This document shows, piece by piece, positions 35,771 to 44,946 of a stretch of 47,700 bases of DNA. The DNA comes from Shewanella sp. Lineage in GTDB: Bacteria > Pseudomonadota > Gammaproteobacteria > Enterobacterales > Shewanellaceae. Every line of letters begins with the position of its first letter. Positions within the stretch are counted from its first letter, which is position 1. The translations under genes and the position numbers were made by a program. The notes beneath the pieces were generated by a model. That model was not told the DNA's origin. It saw nothing but the letters and a program-made list of their open reading frames with translations, and did no database searches. The stretch covers positions 1-47,700 of the forward strand of contig JAJNAU010000011.1 of assembly GCA_021462625.1 (NCBI GenBank), in the 5' to 3' direction.

Positions 35771-37633
35771 CTATATTTTGTCAACCGACTGGCCGGTAAG
35801 GGCCTGACGGATAGAATTATCCATTCTGCGGGCAGCAAATTCCTGAGTCACCGAATCGAGCGCTTCAATGGCGCGGGTAATAGCATCCGCATCCTCACCG
35901 CCGGCCAGGGTCGCCACTTCTACCATTGCCGCATCGATGGCCTGACGCTCGTCATCGGTCAGCAACTGCCCGTCTTTGGCCAGCGCCGAATGCAGGGATT
36001 CCAGCACCCGTGTCGCTTCCACCTGCTGCTCAGCGAGCATACGACGACTGATGTCCTCTTTAGCGTGTTTCATGGAATCTTTCAGCATGGTGGTGATCTC
36101 GGTATCAGACAGCCCGAATGACGGTTTGACCTGAATGCTGGATTTCACACCAGTGGACTTCTCCATAGCGGTCACGCTCAGCAAGCCGTCAGCATCCACC
36201 TGGAAAGTTACCCGAATGTGAGCTGCACCGGCCGCCAGTGGCGGGATACCCTGCAGAGTGAAACGTGCCAGCGAGCGGCAGTCGTCGACCAGCTCACGTT
36301 CGCCCTGCACCACATGGAAGGCCATAGCAGTTTGACCATCCTTGAAGGTAGTAAACTCCTGAGCCCGGGCAACCGGAATCGTGGTATTACGGGAGACGAT
36401 TTTCTCCACCAGTCCGCCCATGGTTTCAATGCCCAGAGACAGTGGCAGTACATCCAGCAGTAACAGATCAGACTCCGGCTTGTTACCCACCAGAATGTCG
36501 GCCTGAATAGCGGCGCCAATCGCCACAACCTTGTCGGGATCAATCGATGTCAGTGGCGCTTTACCGAAGAACTCAGCCACCTGCTCACGCACCAGCGGCA
36601 CGCGAGTCGAACCGCCCACCATCACAGTTTGCAGCACTTCATCAGCACTGACACCGGCATCGCGCAGTGCCCGGCGACAGGCAACGATGGTCCTGCGCAC
36701 CAAGGCGCAAATCATCTCATCAAACTGAGCGCGGGTAACCTGAGTCGTCAGCACAGTACCATCATCAAAAGTCACCGTTGCCAGGGCAACCGCGGTATCA
36801 GTCAGGGCTTCTTTCACTCTTCTAGCTTCAATCAGCAATTGCCGGCTCAGCTGCGCACTGGCATCCTTCAGCCCCCACACCTGTTGCAGATGGGCTTGCA
36901 GTATATGGTCAAAATCATCACCACCGAGCGCTGAGTCACCGCCGGTGGCCAGCACTTCAAATACCCCTTTGTTAAGGCGCAAAATGGAAATATCAAAGGT
37001 TCCACCGCCCAGATCATAAACGGCAATCACCCCTTCCTGCCGGGAGTCCAGACCATAAGCAATGGCTGCAGCCGTCGGCTCGTTGAGCAGACGCAGTACC
37101 TTCAGTCCCAGTAAAGCAGCCGCGTCTTTGGTGCCCTGACGCTGGGCATCATCAAAGTAGGCCGGTACGGTAATCACCACACCTTCCAGCTGACCCCCCA
37201 GGGTTTCTTCAGCGCGGCTTACCAGTGGACGCAGAATTTCACTGCTGACCTGGATCGGGTTTACCTGCCCCTGGCGGGTTTTAAACACTGGCAGACCGTG
37301 CTCACTGGCACTGAAATCATAGGCGTGCTGATAATCACCTGACTGAATATCTGCCAGACTGCGCCCCATAAAACGCTTAACCGAAACAATGGTATTGACC
37401 GGATCTTTGGCTGAATACGCGGCTGCGTCGTAACCGCTCAGGATGTCGTCTTCGCCGTAGAAAACGATGGAAGGCATTGAATGTCTGCCATGGGGATCGG
37501 GTAAGGTTGCCGCTGTGCCACTGCGTACTGCAGCAACCAGGGAGTTGGTGGTGCCTAGATCGATACCGACCGCCAATCTGTGTTGGTGGGGGGCGGCACT
37601 TTGACCAGGCTCAGCAATCTGCAATAGGGCCAT
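35771..37633 (-). CDS. hscA: Fe-S assembly Hsp70 chaperone HscA
   Basis: Specialised Hsp70 that, with HscB, helps release clusters from IscU. The 620 aa (E. coli 616) have the ATPase motifs [13 protein letters not shown] (23-35), [23 protein letters not shown], and a substrate-binding domain from about 395. It recognises the LPPVK motif, present in the IscU here. It lies 69 nt after hscB and 12 nt before fdx. Confidence 0.96.
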   Translation of the reverse strand: MALLQIAEPGQSAAPHQHRLAVGIDLGTTNSLVAAVRSGTAATLPDPHGRHSMPSIVFYGEDDILSGYDAAAYSAKDPVNTIVSVKRFMGRSLADIQSGDYQHAYDFSASEHGLPVFKTRQGQVNPIQVSSEILRPLVSRAEETLGGQLEGVVITVPAYFDDAQRQGTKDAAALLGLKVLRLLNEPTAAAIAYGLDSRQEGVIAVYDLGGGTFDISILRLNKGVFEVLATGGDSALGGDDFDHILQAHLQQVWGLKDASAQLSRQLLIEARRVKEALTDTAVALATVTFDDGTVLTTQVTRAQFDEMICALVRRTIVACRRALRDAGVSADEVLQTVMVGGSTRVPLVREQVAEFFGKAPLTSIDPDKVVAIGAAIQADILVGNKPESDLLLLDVLPLSLGIETMGGLVEKIVSRNTTIPVARAQEFTTFKDGQTAMAFHVVQGERELVDDCRSLARFTLQGIPPLAAGAAHIRVTFQVDADGLLSVTAMEKSTGVKSSIQVKPSFGLSDTEITTMLKDSMKHAKEDISRRMLAEQQVEATRVLESLHSALAKDGQLLTDDERQAIDAAMVEVATLAGGEDADAITRAIEALDSVTQEFAARRMDNSIRQALTGQSVDKI

Positions 37634-37702
37634 AATGCTTAACTCTTAAAAATTTGGCCCAATAGTAAATTGAGCCAAAGAAAATGAAACCGTTAAGGAG
37701 AA

Positions 37703-38227
37703 CTATTCAAACAGGGTATCTTCAGCCCGGGCCAGTTCGTTCTGCAACTTCGCCATAAACTTGAGCTTACGGATTTGATCAGCTGCATTAGCCTTATCCT
37801 CTGCAGCGTCAGACGCCAACAAAGAAGAAAGATGGACAAAGATATCGTGCTGATAAGCAGCGAAGGAATTATGCAGTTCATCAATCAGTGCTTCAGGTTT
37901 AGCACTGTGAGCGATCTCTTCGAGGGCTTCACGCCATTCCATCTGCTGCATCAAAAAACCTGTGTCCCTGACGGTTGCCGTTTCATGGCTGATATCGAGG
38001 CCTGCCAGTGCCAGCATATGCTCGGCGCGGCGCAGAGGATCGTTGAGGGTTTGGAAGCCGTCGTTCACCTGAGCCGTCTTTTGCACTGCCAGCAGCATTT
38101 CCTGTTCACTGCCTCCGGCAAATCTGTCCGGATGCACCGCCCGCTGCAGCTCACGATAGCGACTGCTCAGTTCGGCTGTGTCGATGTCGAAGGATTGAGG
38201 TAAATCAAATAACTCGAAGTAATTCAT
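37703..38227 (-). CDS. hscB: J-domain co-chaperone HscB
   Basis: Targets IscU to HscA and stimulates its ATPase. The 174-aa protein has an N-terminal J domain with HPD at 32-34 and a C-terminal three-helix bundle that binds IscU ([13 protein letters not shown], about 92-104). Starts [10 protein letters not shown] as in E. coli (171 aa). Five nt after iscA. Confidence 0.95.
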   Translation of the reverse strand: MNYFELFDLPQSFDIDTAELSSRYRELQRAVHPDRFAGGSEQEMLLAVQKTAQVNDGFQTLNDPLRRAEHMLALAGLDISHETATVRDTGFLMQQMEWREALEEIAHSAKPEALIDELHNSFAAYQHDIFVHLSSLLASDAAEDKANAADQIRKLKFMAKLQNELARAEDTLFE

Positions 38228-38232
38228 AGCGT

Positions 38233-38556
38233 TCAGACGGTGAAACTCTCACCACAACCACACTCACCTTTGGCATTGGGGTTATTGAATTTGAAACCTT
38301 CGTTGAGACCTTCTTTGACATAATCCAGCTCAATACCCTGCAGGTAGATGAAGCTCTTGGCATCGATGATGATGTTAACACCATCGACCTCATATATTTC
38401 ATCATCCGCATTGAGTTCATCAACAAACTCAAGCACATAAGCCATACCACTACAGCCTGAGGTTTTCAGGCCCAGGCGCAAGCCCAGACCTTTTCCTCTA
38501 TTGGCTAGGAATGACTTTACCCGTTCAACTGCAGAGGGTGTCATTGTAATTGCCAT
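38233..38556 (-). CDS. iscA: Fe-S cluster A-type carrier IscA
   Basis: A-type carrier delivering clusters to target proteins. At 107 aa it has the three conserved cysteines Cys35, Cys99 and Cys101 (GECGCGESF). Standard length and position, 11 nt after iscU. Confidence 0.96.
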   Translation of the reverse strand: MAITMTPSAVERVKSFLANRGKGLGLRLGLKTSGCSGMAYVLEFVDELNADDEIYEVDGVNIIIDAKSFIYLQGIELDYVKEGLNEGFKFNNPNAKGECGCGESFTV

Positions 38557-38567
38557 AGAGACTCCAA

Positions 38568-38951
38568 TTAACCGTTATGCTTGGCTTTGTACTCATCCAG
38601 CGCCGCTTTAATTGCGTCTTCAGCCAGAATTGAACAGTGGATTTTCACCGGAGGCAAAGCCAGCTCTTCAGCGATATCGGTATTCTTGATAGCCGCAGCG
38701 TCTTCGATGCTTTTGCCTTTCACCCATTCAGTTACCAGCGAGCTGGAAGCAATTGCACTGCCACAGCCATAGGTTTTGAATTTGGCGTCTTCGATGATGC
38801 CCTCATCGTTGATTTTAAGTTGCAGCTTCATTACGTCGCCACAGGCGGGGGCTCCCACCATACCGGTCACTACTGACGGATCATCTTTGTCGAATGAACC
38901 TACGTTACGCGGGTTCTCGTAGTGGTCAATTACTTTTTCACTGTATGCCAT
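38568..38951 (-). CDS. iscU: Fe-S cluster scaffold IscU
   Basis: Scaffold on which [2Fe-2S] clusters are built from IscS sulfur. The 127 aa show the ligand set Cys37, Asp39, Cys63, His105, Cys106 and the HscA recognition sequence LPPVK (99-103). 33 nt after iscS. Confidence 0.97.
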   Translation of the reverse strand: MAYSEKVIDHYENPRNVGSFDKDDPSVVTGMVGAPACGDVMKLQLKINDEGIIEDAKFKTYGCGSAIASSSLVTEWVKGKSIEDAAAIKNTDIAEELALPPVKIHCSILAEDAIKAALDEYKAKHNG

Positions 38952-38984
38952 GATACTGCTCCAACTCTAATATTCTGATCAGGC

Positions 38985-40199
38985 TCAGTGGTGATTCCAC
39001 TGCACCTTGTTCAAGTCCACACCGTCTTTGAACATTTCCCACAGCGGCGACATTTCACGCAACTTGCCAATGGAGTTCCTGATGGTTTCAATGGCGTAAT
39101 CAATCTCCTCTTCGGTGGTAAAACGACCGATAGAGAAGCGGATGGAGCTGTGTGCCATTTCATCGTTAAGACCCAGGGCACGCAGCACATAACTTGGTTC
39201 GAGACTGGCAGATGTACAGGCTGAGCCGGAAGACACAGCCAGGTCCTTCAGTGCCATCATCAACGACTCACCTTCAACATAGTTGAAGCTGACATTCAGG
39301 TTGCCGCAGTAACGCTGCTCCTGGTCACCGTTGATATAAGTCTCTTCAATATCTTTGATGCCGTTCCATAGCTTGTCTCGCAGCTTACGGATACGCTCGT
39401 TATCTTTCTCCATGTCAGCTTTGGCAATGGCCGCAGCTTCACCCAGACCCACGATCTGGTGAGTGGGCAAGGTACCGCTGCGCATACCGCGCTCATGACC
39501 ACCACCGTGCATCTGGGCTTCCAGGCGGATACGGGGCTTGCGGCGAACGTACAGGGCGCCGATACCTTTAGGGCCATACATTTTGTGACCGGAAATCGAC
39601 ATCAGATCCACTTTGGTTTTCTGTACATCGATAGGCAATTTGCCGACGCTCTGAGCCGCATCCACATGGAAGATGATGCCCTTGCTGCGGCACAGCTCGC
39701 CAATGGCGTCGATATCGTGGATCACGCCGATTTCGTTGTTCACGTGCATCAGGGTCAGCAAAATGGTGTCATCACGCATAGCCGTCTCCAGACGCTCCAT
39801 CGGGATGATGCCGTTCTCGGCAGGCTCCAGATAGGTCACTTCAAAGCCTTCACGCTCCAACTGACGACAGGTATCCAGCACCGCTTTATGTTCAGTTTTG
39901 CTGGTGATGATGTGCTTGCCTTTCTTTTGATAAAAATGGGCAACGCCCTTGATGGCCAGGTTATCTGACTCAGTGGCGCCAGAGGTCAATACGATTTCTC
40001 TGTGATCGGCATTGATCAGCTCAGCAATCTGGGCACGGGCATGGTCAACAGCCTCTTCTGCCTGCCAGCCGTAACGGTGAGAACGGGAAGCCGGGTTACC
40101 GAACACGCCGTCCATCGTCATGTACTGCATCATTTTTTCTGCGACACGAGGGTCGACCGGGGTTGTTGCTGAATAGTCAAGGTAGATAGGAAGCTTCAT
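38985..40199 (-). CDS. iscS: Cysteine desulfurase IscS
   Basis: PLP enzyme that removes sulfur from cysteine for Fe-S clusters and tRNA thiolation. Taken from the ATG at 40199 (404 aa, exactly the E. coli length; GGAG 7 nt upstream) rather than 40256. Seen: [16 protein letters not shown], the PLP lysine in [10 protein letters not shown], and the catalytic loop cysteine in SSGSACTS. Follows iscR. Confidence 0.97.
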   Translation of the reverse strand: MKLPIYLDYSATTPVDPRVAEKMMQYMTMDGVFGNPASRSHRYGWQAEEAVDHARAQIAELINADHREIVLTSGATESDNLAIKGVAHFYQKKGKHIITSKTEHKAVLDTCRQLEREGFEVTYLEPAENGIIPMERLETAMRDDTILLTLMHVNNEIGVIHDIDAIGELCRSKGIIFHVDAAQSVGKLPIDVQKTKVDLMSISGHKMYGPKGIGALYVRRKPRIRLEAQMHGGGHERGMRSGTLPTHQIVGLGEAAAIAKADMEKDNERIRKLRDKLWNGIKDIEETYINGDQEQRYCGNLNVSFNYVEGESLMMALKDLAVSSGSACTSASLEPSYVLRALGLNDEMAHSSIRFSIGRFTTEEEIDYAIETIRNSIGKLREMSPLWEMFKDGVDLNKVQWNHH

Positions 40200-40265
40200 C
40201 ACACACTCCGTACTTGGCATTGCCACACAGGCGTTACTGCCGACAACGTACTTCAAAAATTGGCT

Positions 40266-40739
40266 TTATAATCCAGATTCAGCAATCACACGCTGATCTT
40301 GCTGGATCTTATCCTGTTGAATCGAGATAAACTGCACATCCCGCTTTTGCATCAGTCCAGCCAGACTGATGCCATTTAAAAACTCAGAAATCTGTTTACT
40401 GAGATCGCCCCACAGCGAGTGAGTCAAACAACGACTGCCACCCTGGCAATTCCCCTTGCCATGACAGCGGGTAGCTTCAACGCTTTCATCAACAGCCACC
40501 ACCACCATACCAACGGAGATATCTTCTGCATCCAGACCCAAGCGGTAACCGCCACCGGGACCACGGACACTGGCAACCAATCCCTGCTTTCTCAGCTTGG
40601 CAAAAAGTTGTTCGAGATAGGACAGCGATATTCCCTGACGCTCAGAAATATCTGCCAATGGGACAGGTCCAGCAGTTGAGTGAATCGCCACATCTAACAT
40701 GGCGGTAACTGCATAGCGACCTTTAGATGTCAGTTTCAT
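40266..40739 (-). CDS. iscR: Fe-S cluster-sensing repressor IscR
   Basis: Rrf2-family regulator that represses its own operon when holding a [2Fe-2S] cluster. The 157-aa protein has an N-terminal winged helix ([18 protein letters not shown]) and the cluster ligands Cys92, Cys98, Cys104 and His107. First gene of the operon. Its promoter carries a near-consensus type 1 IscR site. Confidence 0.96.
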   Translation of the reverse strand: MKLTSKGRYAVTAMLDVAIHSTAGPVPLADISERQGISLSYLEQLFAKLRKQGLVASVRGPGGGYRLGLDAEDISVGMVVVAVDESVEATRCHGKGNCQGGSRCLTHSLWGDLSKQISEFLNGISLAGLMQKRDVQFISIQQDKIQQDQRVIAESGL

Positions 40740-40772
40740 GACTCAATTTTGCTCCCCGGTTGATATGGGAGC

Positions 40773-40801
40773 AGTACAACATACCTTAGTGATTTAGTCA
40801 A
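40773..40801 (-). promoter_or_regulatory. iscR promoter
   Basis: Minus-strand -35 TTGACT (40796-40801), 17-nt spacer, -10 TGTACT (40773-40778; 4/6). It is embedded in the IscR site, so cluster-bound IscR would block RNA polymerase. Confidence 0.75.
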
Positions 40802-40805
40802 GTAT
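40781..40805 (-). promoter_or_regulatory. Type 1 IscR binding site
   Basis: The 25 nt read on the minus strand (ATACTTGACTAAATC then ACTAAGGTAT) match the published type 1 consensus ATASYYGACT RWWWY AGTCRRSTAT at 23 of 25 positions. Differences are only at positions 17 and 19. It overlaps the -35 of iscR. Confidence 0.85.
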
Positions 40806-40934
40806 TTATCCGACAGAATTACTCAGGCATTGTCGCTGTGCCAGCTGAGCCTACCTCACCATACAGCGGGCTGTATTTAACCTTATTTCGTTGCCATTGT
40901 TCAATGGCAACGAGCTAAAATCGCTACATTTCGG

Positions 40935-41756
40935 TCAGATAATGGGATCAAACTCATCCAGCCCACGCTGACGCTTCACCGCCGCTTCCTGCTCCGCTTC
41001 GCTGAACTCACCGATATCCAATTCTGGCAACCTGTCAGTACACACATTGCCTCCCATTGCCTGTATCTCTTTACACAAATCCAGCAGTTTGGAGTCCATC
41101 AGATGCATATGATCCAGCATCTGACCAATGGCATTGGCAACGGGATCCGGGTTATCCGGCGATACCGCATAAGCATCAAAACCATATTTCTTGGCCATGG
41201 CGCTGCGACGCTCGGTTTGGGCCTTGTCTGCTTCAGAAGGCTTGGCCACCATGCGACCCGGAATACCCACCACAGTGGTATTGGCGGGTACTTCCTTTAC
41301 CACCACTGAGTTAGACCCTACCCGGCTGCCTTCGCGCATGACAATAGGGCCAAGAATTTTAGCGCCCGCCCCCACCACCACATTGTTTTCCAGAGTCGGA
41401 TGGCGCTTACCGGCATTCCAGCTGGTACCGCCCAAGGTGACACCGTGATACAAGGTGCAATCATCACCAATCTCAGCGGTTTCACCGATCACCACGCCCA
41501 TGCCATGGTCAATAAAGAAGCGGCGACCAATAGTGGCGCCCGGATGAATTTCTACCCCGGTCAACCAACGGGAGAATGTAGACAGTACCCGCGCTGACAA
41601 CCTCCAGTTGGCCTGCCACAACTTGTGACTTATCCGGTGCAGCCAGATAGCATGCATGCCCGGGTAGTTGAGCAGGATTTCCAGCGTACTGTTGGCGGCC
41701 GGATCCCGGTGGTAAATGGATTCGATATCTTCTTTCAGTCTTGCGCTTACACCCAT
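40935..41756 (-). CDS. cysE: Serine O-acetyltransferase CysE
   Basis: Makes O-acetylserine, the committed step to cysteine. The 273-aa protein has an N-terminal helical domain (to about 60) and a left-handed beta-helix of hexapeptide repeats: [19 protein letters not shown] (about 66-84), [35 protein letters not shown]. His and Asp of the SAT site are present ([18 protein letters not shown]). Sits between trmJ (12 nt) and iscR, so sulfur supply and Fe-S assembly genes are physically linked. Confidence 0.93.
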   Translation of the reverse strand: MGVSARLKEDIESIYHRDPAANSTLEILLNYPGMHAIWLHRISHKLWQANWRLSARVLSTFSRWLTGVEIHPGATIGRRFFIDHGMGVVIGETAEIGDDCTLYHGVTLGGTSWNAGKRHPTLENNVVVGAGAKILGPIVMREGSRVGSNSVVVKEVPANTTVVGIPGRMVAKPSEADKAQTERRSAMAKKYGFDAYAVSPDNPDPVANAIGQMLDHMHLMDSKLLDLCKEIQAMGGNVCTDRLPELDIGEFSEAEQEAAVKRQRGLDEFDPII

Positions 41757-41768
41757 AGCCTTGCCCCG

Positions 41769-42497
41769 CTATTGCTCAGTGTCGTCACCGACTTTCTTGT
41801 CCACAGACGTCAATATGCCGCGCAGGATATTCATTTCATGGGCTTCGATGCGGGCTTTAGTAAACAGTCGCCTGAGTTTAGTCATCACCTGTCCCGGATG
41901 ATTTTTGATAATAAAACCGGTGCGGGACAGGGTTTGTTCCAGATGAGAAAAGAAACGCTCATGATCTTCACTGGAAGGATATTGGATATCTTCCTGCGGC
42001 TTATCCTGCCCGGCAAGCCAGGCCATACGAGTTTCATAGCAAACCAGCTGCACTGCCTGAGCCAGATTCAGTGAGCTGTACTCAGGGTTGGCAGGGATAG
42101 AAAGATGATAGTTACAACGCTGCAGCTCTTCGTTATTGAGGCCATGGTTTTCCCGGCCAAACACAATGGCAACCGGCCCTCTCACTGACTCTGCGGCCAG
42201 TTTTTCACCGGCCTGACGAGGGTCCAGCATCGGCCAGTCCAGCGTACGACTGCGGGCAGAAGTGGCAATCACCAGACTGCAATCCCGGATAGCCTCTTCC
42301 ATCGAGCCCACGGTTTTCAGCTCCTTGAGGATATCGCAGGCACCGGCAGCCAGCGCCACCGACTGTCCATCGGGTTCACATCTGGGTTCAGCCAGATACA
42401 GACTGGAAAGCCCCATGGTTTTCATAGCACGGGCAACCGAGCCGATGTTGCCAGGATGGGAGGTACCGACTAGTACAACACGGATATTACTGAGCAT
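41769..42497 (-). CDS. trmJ: tRNA 2'-O-methyltransferase TrmJ
   Basis: SPOUT-class methyltransferase for 2'-O-methylation of C/U32 in tRNA anticodon loops. The 242 aa show [22 protein letters not shown] (9-30), [17 protein letters not shown] (about 108-124) with the GREnxGL motif of the SAM knot, and [18 protein letters not shown] (about 131-148). It heads a minus-strand unit with cysE and is divergent from suhB, as in enterobacteria. Confidence 0.94.
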   Translation of the reverse strand: MLSNIRVVLVGTSHPGNIGSVARAMKTMGLSSLYLAEPRCEPDGQSVALAAGACDILKELKTVGSMEEAIRDCSLVIATSARSRTLDWPMLDPRQAGEKLAAESVRGPVAIVFGRENHGLNNEELQRCNYHLSIPANPEYSSLNLAQAVQLVCYETRMAWLAGQDKPQEDIQYPSSEDHERFFSHLEQTLSRTGFIIKNHPGQVMTKLRRLFTKARIEAHEMNILRGILTSVDKKVGDDTEQ

Positions 42498-42578
42498 CGA
42501 AGGTCTTAACTTAATTCACAAACACAAGGTCGGATCTTAACATGCCAACGGCCGTTTACTTAACCACTAAATCTGCAT

Positions 42579-42606
42579 TTGATATGTTCCGGGATTTGGG
42601 TATAAT
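42579..42606 (+). promoter_or_regulatory. suhB promoter
   Basis: -35 TTGATA (42579-42584; 5/6), 16-nt spacer, perfect -10 TATAAT (42601-42606), 44 nt before the suhB ATG. Confidence 0.8.
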
Positions 42607-42650
42607 CCCGTCGCTATTTTTACTCGTTCTTTTACATCCAGGGGATTGCA

Positions 42651-43454
42651 ATGCATCCAATGCTGACTATCGCCGTCCGCGCTGCCCGCGCTGCCGGCCA
42701 AACAATTATGCGTGCCTATACTGACTTCGACCGCGTTGAAGTGACTACCAAAGGTATCAACGACTATGTGACCAGTGTAGACAAGGAAGCAGAAGCAGCT
42801 ATCGTGTACCAGATCCGTAAATCCTATCCTGACCACACCATCGTGGCGGAAGAGAGCGGTGAAAATCCTGGTACCAACAAAGATCATATCTGGATAGTGG
42901 ATCCTCTGGATGGCACCACCAACTTCGTCAAGGGTATCCCTCACTTCGCTGTGTCCATCGCGCTGCAACACAAAGGCAAAACTGAAGTTGCCGTAGTATT
43001 CGATCCTGTCCGTAACGAACTGTTCAGCGCGGTACGTGGTCGGGGCGCCAAGATGAATGACTTCAGGCTGCGCGTATCCAACAGCACCGACATGAACACC
43101 AGTGTTATTGCCACAGGCTTCCCGTTCAAAGCCCGTCAGCACACTGAAACTTACATGAACATTCTGGCTGAAGTATTTGGTCAGTGTGGCGATTTGCGCC
43201 GTGCCGGCTCCGCCGCGCTGGATCTGGCTTATGTTGCCGCCGGTCGTCTGGAAGGTTACTTCGAAATCGGTCTCAAGCCTTGGGATATCGCTGCCGGCGA
43301 CCTGATCTGCCGCGAAGCCGGTGGTACTGTAACTGACTTCACCGGTGGTCATGGCTACCTGCTGTCCGGCAACATCATTGCCGGTAACCCAAAGACCACT
43401 ATGGGTCTGGTGAAAACTGTTCGTCCAATGCTGAGTGATGCGCTGAAGCGCTAA
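42651..43454 (+). CDS. suhB: Inositol monophosphatase / antitermination factor SuhB
   Basis: Mg-dependent inositol-1-phosphatase; in E. coli the same protein is part of the rRNA antitermination complex. At 267 aa it is the same length as E. coli SuhB. Metal site: AEES (Glu67/68), DPLDGTTNF (Asp84, Asp87) and WDIAAGD. AGGGGA precedes the start. Strong upstream promoter; an unusual hairpin element and a terminator follow. Confidence 0.95.
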   Translation: MHPMLTIAVRAARAAGQTIMRAYTDFDRVEVTTKGINDYVTSVDKEAEAAIVYQIRKSYPDHTIVAEESGENPGTNKDHIWIVDPLDGTTNFVKGIPHFAVSIALQHKGKTEVAVVFDPVRNELFSAVRGRGAKMNDFRLRVSNSTDMNTSVIATGFPFKARQHTETYMNILAEVFGQCGDLRRAGSAALDLAYVAAGRLEGYFEIGLKPWDIAAGDLICREAGGTVTDFTGGHGYLLSGNIIAGNPKTTMGLVKTVRPMLSDALKR

Positions 43455-43474
43455 TCACTGCCGGACATAAAAAA

Positions 43475-43535
43475 CCACCGTAAGGCTAACACCATTCAGT
43501 TAAGCGTGCTTGGATTGAATGGGATTAGTGTGGTG
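43475..43535. repeat. Imperfect long inverted repeat downstream of suhB
   Basis: CCACC (43475-43479)/GGTGG (43531-43535), CCATTCA (43492-43498)/TGAATGG (43516-43522) and an inner AAGC-GT-GCTT form a nested hairpin of about 60 nt between the suhB stop and the terminator. Could be a structured 3' UTR or small RNA, or a repeat-family unit. Confidence 0.5.
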
Positions 43536-43557
43536 GATAGTCTGGTTTTGAGATACT

Positions 43558-43589
43558 AACGGCCCTATTTTTGGGCCGTTTTCTCTTTT
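43558..43589 (+). terminator. Terminator downstream of suhB
   Basis: AACGGCCC, loop TATTTTT, GGGCCGTT, then TTCTCTTTT. Clear intrinsic terminator about 100 nt after the suhB stop. Confidence 0.9.
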
Positions 43590-43956
43590 CTGGCAGGATG
43601 TAACGTGTCGCTCGTTGCCACATTTTCTTCAGTTGCCATAAATGCTGCCAGAGGAAGCAATCGCAAACCAAAGTAATTCATGCTGAATGTCCCGCTATGC
43701 CGTGACACAGCTTATCCTCAGCGGGGAAACCTTTGCTTCTCTGGTGATCCGGCTGCTCTCCAATTGCAGCTGAATTGTAGGCCAGCAATATTCCCCAGTT
43801 CTGCTGCCTCTTCAACCATGAACGTTGCACTTATTATCTGAATTCAGGTTTGGCAATTTTTGTGTAGGTTGCACTAAGATATTGTGCAGTCTCAGAGACC
43901 ATTGAGCAGCGGGATAATAAAGCGGTTTTAAATGCGAACTGTTTCCCGGTATAACT
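43590..43956. other. Long gap upstream of psiE without a gene
   Basis: No frame with protein character and no recognised RNA. AT-rich towards the right end, where the 13-bp tandem repeat and CRP-type site begin. Nothing else was seen. Confidence 0.5.
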
Positions 43957-44020
43957 CAGGCATGCAGATCAGGCATGCAGATCAGGCATGCAGATCAGGC
44001 ATGCAGATCAGGCATGCAGA
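43957..44020. repeat. 13-bp tandem repeat, five units
   Basis: CAGGCATGCAGAT occurs four times exactly and a fifth time with the last base changed. Each unit contains the palindrome GCATGC. The unit length is not a multiple of three and no frame crosses it usefully. Placed directly against a CRP-type site upstream of psiE; copy number is likely to vary between strains. Confidence 0.95.
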
Positions 44021-44021
44021 G

Positions 44022-44037
44022 CGTGATTTTAATCACA
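44022..44037 (+). promoter_or_regulatory. CRP-type binding site upstream of psiE
   Basis: CGTGATTTTAATCACA: GTGA-N6-TCAC, matching TGTGA-N6-TCACA at 9 of 10 half-site positions. It lies 70 nt before the psiE ATG. In E. coli psiE is known to be CRP-responsive, which fits. Confidence 0.7.
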
Positions 44038-44106
44038 TAGATTTTACAATTCCGCGTCATGAAATTCTGATAAACTAAATCAAAGTTTTAGTTCGCAGGA
44101 CCTGTT

Positions 44107-44505
44107 ATGGGAATTTACCGTAAAGTTGGCTTAAACAGCGTCAAACTCGTGGAAAACATGGTGTTGGTGATTATTGCCATTGCCACCGTGTTTGCTATTG
44201 GTCAGGAAATTGTCTACATCTTCAAAATGGGCACAGTCGCACTGGCAGATTTACTGCTGCTGTTTATCTATCTGGAAGTCCTGGCCATGGTGGGTAACTA
44301 CATAGAATCGGGCAAGTTACCTGTTCGTATGCCTTTGTATATCGCCATTGTGGCATTGGCCCGTTATCTCATTCTGGATATGAAGGGTATGGATGACTGG
44401 CGTATCTTGGGTATCGCAATGGCAACGCTGGTGCTGGCCACCACAGTCTTAGTCATCCGTTGGGGACAGTTAAAACTGCCTTACCCAAAGCCCGACGAAG
44501 ACTGA
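44107..44505 (+). CDS. psiE: PsiE-family inner membrane protein
   Basis: Small phosphate-starvation-inducible membrane protein of unknown molecular role. The 132 aa contain four hydrophobic segments (about 18-38, 43-63, 75-92, 100-121) and the family sequence FIYLEVLAMVGNYIESGKLPVR (about 53-74). AGGA precedes the start. E. coli PsiE is 136 aa. Convergent with yecH; a hairpin terminator lies between. No pho box was recognised. Confidence 0.88.
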   Translation: MGIYRKVGLNSVKLVENMVLVIIAIATVFAIGQEIVYIFKMGTVALADLLLLFIYLEVLAMVGNYIESGKLPVRMPLYIAIVALARYLILDMKGMDDWRILGIAMATLVLATTVLVIRWGQLKLPYPKPDED

Positions 44506-44532
44506 CCGTCTACTGCACACCAAACAACTCTG

Positions 44533-44557
44533 AAGCGCGCTCCCAAGGCGCGCTTTT
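44533..44557. terminator. Terminator between psiE and yecH
   Basis: AAGCGCGC, loop TCCCAAG, GCGCGCTT, then TTACT. Perfect 8-bp stem 28 nt after psiE; serves psiE best. Confidence 0.75.
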
Positions 44558-44582
44558 ACTATCCCGCTTGAACCAGCCTCAC

Positions 44583-44795
44583 TCAGTGATTGCAGATGCG
44601 CCGGCTGTCCACCTGCCAACCGGCGTCTGACTCGATAAATTTCTTCTTACTGCGTAAGAATGCAATCAGTTCATCAGCACTCATACCCTCTTTACTGCAG
44701 GTGTGATAGCTCACATCTTTTCCAAAAAATTCCTGCATCAATTGCTTCAGGGCCGCTTCTGTCAGTGGCTGTTCCTGTGCCTGCATTAACGCCAT
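44583..44795 (-). CDS. yecH: YecH-family putative metal-binding protein
   Basis: A 70-aa protein of the YecH (DUF2492) family. Conserved YHTCSKEGMSADELIAFL (30-47) gives His31 and Cys33, and the C-terminus ICNH gives Cys68 and His70, a plausible metal-ligand set. E. coli YecH is 79 aa. Function unknown. Convergent with psiE and divergent from btsS. Confidence 0.85.
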   Translation of the reverse strand: MALMQAQEQPLTEAALKQLMQEFFGKDVSYHTCSKEGMSADELIAFLRSKKKFIESDAGWQVDSRRICNH

Positions 44796-44946
44796 AACCT
44801 CATGACGGTGTATGGATTTGCTCGTCTATGCCCCAGTAACACTCATATAACTTGCATGTTATAAAGGAAAAGCGGAACGCAAACACTGATTTGGCGCACA
44901 ATATCTGGCAAAATACCGTTTTTCAATTCAATGCCGATTTCGCTTC

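Noticed and set aside
42567..43352. 261-codon minus-strand ORF opposite suhB
   Set aside because: Shadow frame; suhB on the plus strand has promoter, ribosome binding site and full catalytic motifs.
43957..44020. CRISPR array
   Set aside because: Units of 13 bp are directly adjacent with no spacers and there are no cas genes; it is a simple tandem repeat.
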